NCBI GenBank assembly: GCA_018608735.1 | Contig: JABAYZ010000191.1 | Span: 1-12,419, forward strand | Source of the DNA: Flavobacteriaceae bacterium | GTDB taxonomy: Bacteria; Bacteroidota; Bacteroidia; Flavobacteriales; Flavobacteriaceae | Direction: 5' to 3' | Length of the DNA: 12,419 nucleotides | Made by a program: the position numbers and the translations under genes | The notes under the pieces: generated by a model | The model's input: the letters and a program-made list of their open reading frames with translations, nothing else | What the model was told of the DNA's origin: nothing | Databases searched by the model: none | Shown here: piece by piece, positions 1 through 7,336 of the stretch | Numbering within the stretch: the stretch's first letter is position 1 | How the letters are laid out: each line of letters starts with the position of its first letter

Positions 1-974
1 TAATATTTTTTATTTGGAACATCACTACCATCCGGGTTTCCAATTTGTGCGGCTAAATAAGCTTCATTGGTTTTGAAATCATCACGAATTCCTGTCATAA
101 ATGCATATTGCATATCTGTATCGATATTCATTTTGATTACACCATATGAAATTCCTTCTCTAATCTCTTCTACAGTTGATCCTGATCCGCCGTGGAATAC
201 AAAGTCAATATGGTTTTCTGATACGCCATATTTTTTTGTGATATATTTTTGAGAATTTAAAAGAATTTTTGGCGTTAATTTCACATTACCTGGCTTATAT
301 ACGCCGTGTACGTTTCCAAATGCCGCAGCAATTGTAAACTGATCACTCACTTTACTAAGCTCCTCATAAGCATATGCTACTTCTTCGGGTTGTGTATATA
401 ATTTAGAAACATCAACATCACTGTTGTCAACACCATCTTCTTCACCACCTGTAATTCCTAATTCGATTTCTAATGTCATATCCATTTTGGACATGCGCTC
501 TAAATAGGTTTTGCAAATTTCGATATTTTCTTCGATTGGCTCTTCAGATAAATCTATCATGTGAGAGCTGTATAGTGATTTTCCTGTTTGTGCAAAATGA
601 ATTTCACTAGCATCTAACAAACCATCTATCCAAGGTAATAATTTTTTTGAACAGTGATCTGTATGTAAAATTACAGGAACGCCATAGGCTACTGCCATTT
701 CATGGATGTGTTTTGCACCTGCAATTGAACCTGCAATAGCTGCTTTTTGACCCTCGTTTGAAAGCCCTTTACCTGCATTGAATTGTCCACCTCCGTTAGA
801 AAACTGAATAATTACGGGAGCATTTAATTCTTTGGCAGTTTCAAGAACACCATTGATGGTGTTTGAACCAATAACATTCACCGCTGGAAGGGCGAATCCT
901 TTTTCTTTAGCAAGTTTAAAAATCTCTTGAACTTCGCGTCCTGTAGCAACGCCTGCTTTGATGTTGTGACTCAT
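1..974 (-). CDS. fbaA: Class II fructose-bisphosphate aldolase, 3' end outside the window
   Basis: This cytosolic zinc enzyme interconverts fructose 1,6-bisphosphate with glyceraldehyde 3-phosphate and dihydroxyacetone phosphate in glycolysis and gluconeogenesis. The reading frame starts at the ATG at 974-972 (MSHNIKAGVATGREVQE) and stays open to base 1, giving 324 complete codons. The E. coli enzyme has 359 residues, so roughly 35 C-terminal residues should lie beyond the edge. The active-site pieces are all visible with a constant offset of 3 from E. coli FbaA: HTDHC with catalytic D106 and zinc ligand H107, E171 in LEIELG followed by TGGEEDGVDN, zinc ligand H223 in NVHGVYKPGN, and zinc ligand H261 in FHGGSGS. 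This marks it as the FbaA-like (class IIA) form. It lies downstream of tamL on the same strand but has its own likely promoter at 998-1029, so it is probably transcribed separately. No damage is seen in the visible part. Identity is very secure. Confidence 0.96.
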   Translation of the reverse strand, partial: MSHNIKAGVATGREVQEIFKLAKEKGFALPAVNVIGSNTINGVLETAKELNAPVIIQFSNGGGQFNAGKGLSNEGQKAAIAGSIAGAKHIHEMAVAYGVPVILHTDHCSKKLLPWIDGLLDASEIHFAQTGKSLYSSHMIDLSEEPIEENIEICKTYLERMSKMDMTLEIELGITGGEEDGVDNSDVDVSKLYTQPEEVAYAYEELSKVSDQFTIAAAFGNVHGVYKPGNVKLTPKILLNSQKYITKKYGVSENHIDFVFHGGSGSTVEEIREGISYGVIKMNIDTDMQYAFMTGIRDDFKTNEAYLAAQIGNPDGSDVPNKKY

Positions 975-997
975 TTTGTTTGTTTTTTTTCTGGTGG

Positions 998-1029
998 TAA
1001 AAGTAATGATTTTAAATAATGTTGGACAA
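998..1029 (-). promoter_or_regulatory. Putative Bacteroidota-type promoter of the aldolase gene
   Basis: Read on the minus strand, TTG at 1029-1027 is followed after 21 bases by TACTTTTA at 1005-998. The Bacteroidota primary sigma factor recognises a -33 TTTG/TTG and a -7 TAnnTTTG separated by about 19-21 bases. The -7 element here matches except for its last base. It ends 24 bases before the aldolase ATG, leaving a short leader. This is inferred from pattern and position only. Confidence 0.5.
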
Positions 1030-1087
1030 TTTATTATAGATGATTAGCGAATTATTGTACGAAAACGATATAGCTATTACATGATTC

Positions 1088-3643
1088 CTAAAACGGATAA
1101 TTGATACCAATATTATAAACGGCGTTGCTAAAATTAAAATTATTTAACCAACGGTTTTGATCTCCGAAACTCGGTTCATAAGTTTTAAATCCAGTATCAA
1201 ATCTAAATATAAAAAAATCAAAATCGTAGCGGAGTCCAATGCCTGCTCCAACTGCAATATCTTCTAAAGATTTAAAATTATCAAATGTCGCCTTATCGTC
1301 TGTGACATCATCTAGCACGTTCCAGATGTTTCCTGCATCCATAAAAAAGGCCCCATTTAGGCTTCCAAATAAATTGTAGCGGTATTCTAAACTGAATGCT
1401 ATTTTCAGGTTGGCTTCGTTGAATTCATTGTTGTTGTCGGATCTTCCAGGCCCTAAACTATAGGCTGTCCATGCTCTGTTGTCATTGGAACCTCCTGCAA
1501 AAAAACTTTTTGCAAACGGTATGCTTGAGGCATTTCCTAACGGGATTGCAATGCCAACAAAACTTCGTAATGCTAAGACATTACTGCGACCAAGATTCCA
1601 AAGTTTAATATGGTCTATTTCGGATTTAACATATTGAGAAAAAGGAACCCCACTGACTTCAAAAGCACCTTCAGAATTGTTTTTAAGATCTAGTAATTTT
1701 GAAGCTGAATAAAGTAAGTTTCCAGCAAATTCAAATTTTAATCTAAAAATTGAAAAATTGGTATCAAATGCATTAGCTCTACTGTCACGGACATAATTAA
1801 AGTTACTGGCTAAAATAAAGTTGTCTTGGATTAATCGGCTTTTTCGTTCCTGAATATTTCGCACTGTTTGATATTCAATAGGGTTTGAGTTTTTGTATGA
1901 AATGTCATTACTCACTAAATTGACAAAATCATCAGCACGAGATTGAATAAGGACGTTTTTGCCATTAGTTGTAGTGCTCAGGTAATCTCCTGGTGTTTCA
2001 TAGGATTGAAGTGCTATTGATTCGAGTCTGTTAAAGGAGTTTTGGTATACACTGTAATAATTGTTTGGATTTAGATTCCTTACATATTGTAGATTCACTA
2101 AATCAAGGGTATTGGTGACTTTCTCTGATGGAAACCATTTATAGCTAAACACGCCATTAATGGTTTGTTTATCCAATCCAATATTGGTTTGGCTAGTAAA
2201 TCCTGTACTAATTTGTGTGCTAGGAGACATGTATTTTGGAATAATTCTCTCGGTATTAAACGGAAAAAATAATCTAGGAATATTTAGTTTAATGTCGGCG
2301 CCAAGTTCATTAATATCAAAAAACTTTTTTTCTGTTTTTGCCCCATCCTTAGAAGCGCCTATAGCACCCAATGCAGAAATTTGAAGGGTTTCAGCACCCT
2401 TAAAAATATTACGAATAACAATTCCAGTTGTAAATGACAATCCAACTTTTTGAATATTACTTTGAGAAACATTAACATCAAATCCCAAACCGTATTTTTC
2501 TTTTGGTGTTAAATAGATGTTGGCCGTGAGTGTAGTATCCTGTGGGTTTTCTACATATTCAATATTTGGATATTTGAAAGACCTTAACTCATTCAAATAG
2601 CGGTATGTTCTTGTGCGATCCAAATCCTTAAACACACTTCCTTTCGAAATAAGAATAGCATTAGTTAATGCTTTTGGCTTGTATTTTAATTTTTCATAAG
2701 CATAGACATTATAATTAGTGTTGCTAACAGAATCTGTAATGGGTTTAGACCGATTTTTAAAAGTAGCATCCGTAAAAATATTGACCTCCTTAATTCGGTA
2801 GGTTTGAAACGGAGTTCTTGTAATGGAATCGTCATTTCGAATGACTCTATCTTGAATTTGCATTTTAACATTTACGTTGTTTGCAGTTCCAATAGTATCG
2901 TTTTCATATCTAACATAGTCCTCAGTAAAGTGGAAAGCTCCTGAGTTTCTAAAAGCGTTGGTTAGTCGGCTACGTTCTTTGTCAAAATTAGATATGGCAA
3001 ATTGATCTCCTGTTTTCAAATAGGAATCCGATTTTAAATTGGTAAATAGAGAGTCAATAACAGGAGAGTCAATCCGTTCAGAAATTTCTCCAATCTTGTA
3101 GGGTGTTCCTGTTTCGACTTCAAATGTCAAGGCTGCTTTTTTTAAGCCAACGCTATCCACTTTATAATTTACGGTTCTGTCAAACCAGCCATTTGCAAAA
3201 TAATAGCGTTCTAGGTTTACTTTTGTTTTATTTATCTTTAAGGAATCTAATAATTTTGGGGCTTCCCCGGTGTTTTTTAACCATCGGTTAAATCCAATTG
3301 ACGATAGTTTTAGCTGATTAAGCTGTTTTTCTGAAAGCTTAGAGATTAAGCGTTGTTTTCGTTTTGGATTTTTGTTCAGCCAAGAATCAAATATAGAATC
3401 CTTGTGAGGACGCGCCAAATTATAAATGTAAAGCTGTAAAGGAATTCCAAAAAGAGAGGTATTTTTCTTTTGAAAAGATAAATTTGTCAGCTCTTCTGTT
3501 TTTTTCTTTTTACCATTGATATAAAAACTATTTTCAGTCAATAAATAATCTGTTGCCTCAACCCGTTTTACAACATTACATGCCGTAAAAAAATAAGTCA
3601 TTATAAATACAACGAATATTTTTATTAGAGTTTTCTTCAACAA
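1088..3643 (-). CDS. tamL: TamL-type outer membrane assembly lipoprotein (BamA/TamA superfamily)
   Basis: The protein is an 851-residue BamA/TamA-superfamily protein that begins with a lipoprotein signal. A short basic start and hydrophobic stretch lead to FFTAC, so C22 would be lipidated after signal peptidase II cleavage. That architecture matches TamL, the Bacteroidota lipid-modified version of TamA, which with inner-membrane TamB acts in envelope biogenesis. The N-terminal half (roughly residues 30-370) has the alternating character of POTRA domains. The C-terminal half (about 390-851) is rich in amphipathic beta strands and ends in YPF, the aromatic end expected of an outer-membrane barrel. 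Residues 717-725, GGSNDNRAW, then SLGPG, correspond to the conserved strand/loop-6 signature (VRGF in BamA), here as R-A-W. Start: a TGA lies immediately upstream in frame and the first in-frame ATG is codon 15, which would destroy the signal peptide. The start is therefore TTG, either at 3643-3641 or at 3640-3638; the second gives a typical MKKT start. No tamB is seen nearby. Confidence 0.9.
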   Translation of the reverse strand: MLKKTLIKIFVVFIMTYFFTACNVVKRVEATDYLLTENSFYINGKKKKTEELTNLSFQKKNTSLFGIPLQLYIYNLARPHKDSIFDSWLNKNPKRKQRLISKLSEKQLNQLKLSSIGFNRWLKNTGEAPKLLDSLKINKTKVNLERYYFANGWFDRTVNYKVDSVGLKKAALTFEVETGTPYKIGEISERIDSPVIDSLFTNLKSDSYLKTGDQFAISNFDKERSRLTNAFRNSGAFHFTEDYVRYENDTIGTANNVNVKMQIQDRVIRNDDSITRTPFQTYRIKEVNIFTDATFKNRSKPITDSVSNTNYNVYAYEKLKYKPKALTNAILISKGSVFKDLDRTRTYRYLNELRSFKYPNIEYVENPQDTTLTANIYLTPKEKYGLGFDVNVSQSNIQKVGLSFTTGIVIRNIFKGAETLQISALGAIGASKDGAKTEKKFFDINELGADIKLNIPRLFFPFNTERIIPKYMSPSTQISTGFTSQTNIGLDKQTINGVFSYKWFPSEKVTNTLDLVNLQYVRNLNPNNYYSVYQNSFNRLESIALQSYETPGDYLSTTTNGKNVLIQSRADDFVNLVSNDISYKNSNPIEYQTVRNIQERKSRLIQDNFILASNFNYVRDSRANAFDTNFSIFRLKFEFAGNLLYSASKLLDLKNNSEGAFEVSGVPFSQYVKSEIDHIKLWNLGRSNVLALRSFVGIAIPLGNASSIPFAKSFFAGGSNDNRAWTAYSLGPGRSDNNNEFNEANLKIAFSLEYRYNLFGSLNGAFFMDAGNIWNVLDDVTDDKATFDNFKSLEDIAVGAGIGLRYDFDFFIFRFDTGFKTYEPSFGDQNRWLNNFNFSNAVYNIGINYPF

Positions 3644-3686
3644 TCAATAAATAAAATTTAGATTTACTGTCTAAAGTAATAATAAT

Positions 3687-3694
3687 CAAAAGTA
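3687..3694 (-). promoter_or_regulatory. Putative -7 promoter element for tamL
   Basis: On the minus strand this reads TACTTTTG, an exact match to the Bacteroidota -7 consensus TAnnTTTG, about 43 bases upstream of the tamL TTG start. The nearest upstream TTTG (3723-3720) is 25 bases away, longer than the usual 19-21, so the -33 part is weak. The whole region between the two divergent starts (3644-3704) is only 61 bases, so promoters for tamL and the RNA methyltransferase must overlap or sit close together. Inferred from sequence only. Confidence 0.4.
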
Positions 3695-3704
3695 CATTTT
3701 TTAG

Positions 3705-4421
3705 ATGTTAACTAAAAGCCAAATAAAACTAATCATAAGTTTGAAGCAAAAAAAGTTTCGAATACAACATCAATTGTTTGTTGTTGAAGGTCTCAAAGTT
3801 GTTCAAGAGTTTTTAAACTCAGACTATGTTTTGGAGGATATTTTTGCTACAGATGATCATTTTTCTCAATATGAGCAGAACCTTACGCGGGTAGACCTAA
3901 AAGAACTTTCGAAAATTAGTGGATTTAGTACGCCCAATAAAGTGGTTGCAACGTTCAAAATTCCATCTCCAAACTCGATTAATTGGTCATCGCTTGTGTT
4001 GGCACTTGATGGTATTAATGACCCTGGGAATTTAGGGACTATTATTCGTCTTTGTGATTGGTTTGGAATCGAAAACTTGGTGTGTAGCGAAGACACTGTA
4101 GATTGTTATAACCCTAAAGTTGTACAAGCAAGTATGGGGTCGCATACACGAGTTAATATTACTTATATCGATTTAAAAACCACTCTGTCATCAGTTTCTA
4201 ATTGTATGGGAACCTTTATGGACGGTGTTTCAATATATGAGCAAGAATTACCCAAATCGGGTGTCATTGTTCTAGGCAATGAAGCTAATGGTATTTCTGA
4301 AAATATAGAAGCTTTAATGCATACACGTCTTTCGATTCCAAGATTCGGAAAATTTAAGCAGACGGAAAGCCTAAATGTAGCAAACGCTGCAGCAATTATT
4401 TTAAGCGAATTTAAACGGTAA
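3705..4421 (+). CDS. TrmH/SpoU-family RNA 2'-O-ribose methyltransferase
   Basis: This 238-residue protein has the SPOUT (trefoil-knot) methyltransferase signature of the TrmH/SpoU family, which transfers a methyl group from S-adenosylmethionine to a ribose 2'-OH in rRNA or tRNA. The N-terminal part (1-90) looks like the small substrate-binding domain, with the characteristic FVVEGLKVVQE. The catalytic domain carries motif 1 at about 100-115 (DGINDPGNLGTIIR, with N105 and R115), motif 2 at 190-197 (LGNEANGI) and motif 3 at 210-226 (IPRFGKFKQTESLNVAN, with the SLNV core). Motif 3 is a little longer than the usual IPM-G-SLNV form. The exact target nucleotide cannot be told from sequence; RlmB-like 23S rRNA or tRNA methylation are both possible, so no symbol is given. 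It is divergent from tamL (61-base gap), and its stop is separated from the convergent porT stop by one base. ATG start at 3705. Confidence 0.9.
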   Translation: MLTKSQIKLIISLKQKKFRIQHQLFVVEGLKVVQEFLNSDYVLEDIFATDDHFSQYEQNLTRVDLKELSKISGFSTPNKVVATFKIPSPNSINWSSLVLALDGINDPGNLGTIIRLCDWFGIENLVCSEDTVDCYNPKVVQASMGSHTRVNITYIDLKTTLSSVSNCMGTFMDGVSIYEQELPKSGVIVLGNEANGISENIEALMHTRLSIPRFGKFKQTESLNVANAAAIILSEFKR

Positions 4422-4422
4422 T

Positions 4423-5136
4423 CTACTGAAACGTAAAATTGATAAATAACCCTCTGGTTTGCATTTGAGCGATGTTACTTGTCCATGGGCTGCTGGGGTC
4501 AATGTCTTTTACCAATTCGTCTTGCATAGAAAATACACCTCGAATGGAGGGCGTAAATTTGAACCAATTTAGGTAGATGTCGATGCCAATTCCAAGTTCA
4601 TAGTACATATTGTTTTTGGTCACTCTAAAAACATTTTTACTATTATCGTCGGGGTTTTCTTGTTGACTGGATAGGTTTAAAGCGGTTGAAATTCCACCAA
4701 GCACAAAAGGTTTGATGTTGTTAATTCTTTTGGCAGAAAGCTTTATTAACAAAGGAATATGAATAAAAGTAGATTGAATTTCTCGACTTAGGTCTTTCTT
4801 TTCAAAAGTCATACCATCGAAATATGTGCTGCTGTAATTTAATTCTCGTCTCGAAATCACTAAACCCGGTTCAAGACGAATGTCAACATAGTCATTGATT
4901 CTAACGTTGCCAACTAAGCCTACATTAAATCCTATGGATTTAAACACTTGAATATCTTTGACATCAGTATAATAATCTATATCATAATCATAAACATTAA
5001 ATCCTAAGTAGTAGCCATAGGATAATCGTGCTTTATCAAAATTTTCATTATTCAAAATACGCTCTTTACTAAACAGCTGCGCTGAGGAAAATTGAAAAAA
5101 AAATAAAATAAAGACGACAGAAAAGGCTTGCTTCAT
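4423..5136 (-). CDS. porT: Type IX secretion/gliding motility outer membrane protein PorT (SprT)
   Basis: This 237-residue protein belongs to the PorT family, known from Porphyromonas gingivalis (about 244 residues) and, as SprT, from Flavobacterium johnsoniae. There it is needed for type IX secretion and, in gliding species, motility. The sequence starts with a clear signal peptide (MKQAFSVVFILFFFQFSSAQ, probable cleavage after A19). The family-typical segment NENFDKARLSYGYYLGFNV follows, and then alternating strands of a small outer-membrane beta barrel (for example LSYGYYLGF, FIHIPLLIKLSA, FKPTSIRGVF-like strands) to the C-terminal FINFTFQ. It begins 5 bases after the stop of ubiE on the same strand, so the two are almost certainly cotranscribed. 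As I recall, a ubiE-porT neighbourhood recurs in Bacteroidota, which supports the call. Its end abuts the convergent RNA methyltransferase with one base between, leaving no room for a separate terminator. Its presence predicts a type IX secretion system encoded elsewhere. Confidence 0.87.
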   Translation of the reverse strand: MKQAFSVVFILFFFQFSSAQLFSKERILNNENFDKARLSYGYYLGFNVYDYDIDYYTDVKDIQVFKSIGFNVGLVGNVRINDYVDIRLEPGLVISRRELNYSSTYFDGMTFEKKDLSREIQSTFIHIPLLIKLSAKRINNIKPFVLGGISTALNLSSQQENPDDNSKNVFRVTKNNMYYELGIGIDIYLNWFKFTPSIRGVFSMQDELVKDIDPSSPWTSNIAQMQTRGLFINFTFQ

Positions 5137-5141
5137 GCTTA

Positions 5142-5870
5142 TTATTTGGTTGCAGTATAAATTGTGGCGACTCCAAATGTTTGAGGAAGCGCTTTAGAAT
5201 TTATAAACCCCGTTTTTTTCAAAATATTGTTGAAAGCTTCTCCATAAGGGAATTTAGAAGCTGATTCACTCAAGTAATCATAAGCGGATTTATCTTTTGA
5301 AAAAAGTTTTCCAACAAGAGGCAATACAACTTTGTTATGTAAATAATAACCTTGTTTGAAAGGGAATTTTGTGGGTACTGAAGTTTCCAAAATAACCAAT
5401 ATACCACCAGGTTTTAAGACCCTCAAGATTTCTGCCAAGCCTATTTCTAAATTTTCAAAATTACGAACTCCAAAGGCCACTGTAATCGCGTCAAAAGTAT
5501 GGTCGTCAAAAGGAAGATTTTCTGAATCTCCAACCACCATATCAATGGTGTCTTGAAGTTCTTTTTTTACTATTTTTTTTCGCCCCACATCCAACATGCC
5601 TTCACTTATGTCTAATCCAATGATTTTTGACGCTTTTGTTCGGGTTAAATTAATAGCCAAATCTCCAGTTCCTGTTGCAATATCAAGAATATTTTTGGGT
5701 TGCGTTTCAGAAACAAGTTGAACAACTTTATTTCGCCATTTTATATCAATACCAAAAGAGATGACTCTGTTTAAGCCATCATATTCGTTTGAGATGGTAT
5801 CAAACATTTTAGCGATTTGTTGTTTTTTTCCAAGTGTGCTATCTTTATAAGGTGTTATTTTTTTGGACAT
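5142..5870 (-). CDS. ubiE: Demethylmenaquinone C-methyltransferase (UbiE/MenG family)
   Basis: This soluble 242-residue SAM-dependent methyltransferase carries out the last step of menaquinone synthesis, C-methylation of demethylmenaquinone. Bacteroidota use menaquinone rather than ubiquinone, so the MenG role is the expected one. Visible landmarks are the N-terminal MFDTISNEYDGLNRVISFG (22-40) and W45-R46. The SAM-binding motif I follows as LDIATGTGD (62-70), then the acidic end of the next strand in IGLDISEGML, and PFDDHTFDAITVAFGVRNF with the family hallmark FGVRNF. ILRVLKPGG comes next. The length matches E. coli UbiE (251 residues). The ATG at 5870-5868 is the natural start, with a short lysine-rich N terminus. 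It is the first gene of a two-gene unit with porT. A partial -7-like sequence (TTTCTTTG) lies upstream on the minus strand, but I see no good -33 partner. Confidence 0.95.
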   Translation of the reverse strand: MSKKITPYKDSTLGKKQQIAKMFDTISNEYDGLNRVISFGIDIKWRNKVVQLVSETQPKNILDIATGTGDLAINLTRTKASKIIGLDISEGMLDVGRKKIVKKELQDTIDMVVGDSENLPFDDHTFDAITVAFGVRNFENLEIGLAEILRVLKPGGILVILETSVPTKFPFKQGYYLHNKVVLPLVGKLFSKDKSAYDYLSESASKFPYGEAFNNILKKTGFINSKALPQTFGVATIYTATK

Positions 5871-5946
5871 ATCTAATGAGAGCTTTCTTCTTTAGTAATT
5901 ATAGTGCAAAGAAATACAATTCATAAACAAATCCCTAAAAATAACG

Positions 5947-5954
5947 TATATTTG
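5947..5954 (+). promoter_or_regulatory. Putative -7 promoter element for trkA-trkH
   Basis: TATATTTG is an exact match to the Bacteroidota -7 consensus TAnnTTTG and ends 23 bases before the trkA ATG. No TTG is present 19-21 bases upstream, so the -33 element is poor. It lies in the 107-base gap between the divergent ubiE and trkA starts, where promoters for both directions must fit. Confidence 0.5.
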
Positions 5955-5977
5955 CGCATCTTATTAATTGATAATTA

Positions 5978-7324
5978 ATGAAAATTATTATTGCCGGTGC
6001 CGGCGAAGTCGGGTTTCATTTAGCGAAGCTTTTATCCTACGAATCACAAGAAATTACACTTATAGATTTGGATAAAGCCAATCTTGTTTATGCAGATACC
6101 CATTTGGATATAAAAGTCATGAAAGGTGATGCGACTTCTATTTCTATACTAAAAGAAGCCCGTATTTTAAATTCAGATTTATTCATTTCTGTCACGTCTT
6201 CCGAAACTTCCAATATTACGGCTTGTGTTTTGGCCAAACAGTTGGGCGCAAAACGTACTATTGCTAGAATTTCAAATCCAGAATTTATAAACCATAAGGA
6301 TGAAGTTGGTTTTACCAAATTTGGAATTGATGAACTTATCTCCCCCGAATCTTTAGCTGCTGCTGAAATCGAATTACTATTAAGCCAATCGGTATTTAAT
6401 GATACCTATGAATTTGAAAAAGGTGCATTAACCATGCTTGGACTTTCACTATCCAAAGACGCCGAAATTATAAATAAATCGGTTAAAGTCGCAGCACAAT
6501 TACTATCAGACATCCATTTTATTCCTATTGCTATTCAGCGATTTGGTTCACATTCGACCATTATTCCAAGAGGTGATACGGTCTTTAGAGTTGGAGATCG
6601 AGTTGTGTTTATAACTTCTGAAGGAGGAGATGAAGAATTATGTAGACTTACGGGAAAGAAAAAAATTGAGATTAAAGATATAATGATTTTAGGAGGAGGT
6701 AAAATTGGCTCAAAAACAGCTTGTGACCTTTCTAAAAACTTTAATATAAAACTCGTTGAAAAACTCAAAGATCACGCTTTTGACTTGGCTGAACAACTTC
6801 CAGACACACTGGTGATTCATGGTGATGGTCGAAATGTTGAGCTCTTGGAAGAGGAAAACATTAAAGATATGGACGCTTTTATTTCCGTAACCGGGAATTC
6901 TGAAACCAATATTATGTCCTGCTTAGTGGCAAAGTCTAAAGGGATCAAGAAAACTATTGCTTTGGTTGAGAATATGGACTATTATGAGTTGTCGCACTCT
7001 ATTGGAGTTGATACACTTATTAATAAAAAACTACTTGCCGCCAATAGCATTTTTAGATACATCCGTAGAGGAGAAGTAGTTGCGATGACCAAATTAAGTA
7101 ATATGGAGGCGGAGCTGCTAGAATTTGTAGTCAAACCGACTTCTAAAATCTGTGATAAATACATCAAAAAAATCGACTTTCCACTTTCTGCAATTATTGG
7201 TGGTGTGATTAGAAATGAAGAAGGATTTATTGCCTTAGGGGACTTTAAAATTATTTCTGGCGACTGTGTCGTTGTATGTTGTTTACCACAATCCATAAAA
7301 AAAGTAGAAAGTTATTTCTACTAA
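5978..7324 (+). CDS. trkA: Trk potassium uptake system NAD-binding regulatory subunit TrkA
   Basis: This 448-residue cytoplasmic protein gates the TrkH potassium channel by binding NAD(H)/nucleotides. It has the full duplicated TrkA layout, close in length to E. coli TrkA (458). Domain 1 is an N-terminal Rossmann RCK domain with GAGEVG at residues 7-12 and the acidic strand end TLIDLD, followed by a TrkA_C-like domain at about 140-225. Domain 2 repeats this, with LGGGKIG at 238-244, then a second Rossmann fold containing VIHGDGRN, and a second TrkA_C-like domain from about 365 to the end. The matching phrases ISVTSSETSNITACVLAKQLG and ISVTGNSETNIMSCLVAKSKG show the internal repeat. The ATG start is backed by an upstream -7 promoter element. 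trkH follows after 12 bases, so the two subunits are coexpressed. No truncation or odd residue is seen. Confidence 0.95.
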   Translation: MKIIIAGAGEVGFHLAKLLSYESQEITLIDLDKANLVYADTHLDIKVMKGDATSISILKEARILNSDLFISVTSSETSNITACVLAKQLGAKRTIARISNPEFINHKDEVGFTKFGIDELISPESLAAAEIELLLSQSVFNDTYEFEKGALTMLGLSLSKDAEIINKSVKVAAQLLSDIHFIPIAIQRFGSHSTIIPRGDTVFRVGDRVVFITSEGGDEELCRLTGKKKIEIKDIMILGGGKIGSKTACDLSKNFNIKLVEKLKDHAFDLAEQLPDTLVIHGDGRNVELLEEENIKDMDAFISVTGNSETNIMSCLVAKSKGIKKTIALVENMDYYELSHSIGVDTLINKKLLAANSIFRYIRRGEVVAMTKLSNMEAELLEFVVKPTSKICDKYIKKIDFPLSAIIGGVIRNEEGFIALGDFKIISGDCVVVCCLPQSIKKVESYFY

Positions 7325-7336
7325 ACGATCCAGGTG

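Noticed and set aside
6982..7296. A 104-residue minus-strand frame inside trkA
   Set aside because: It is fully contained in a strongly supported gene on the other strand and has low-complexity serine- and leucine-rich content typical of shadow frames.
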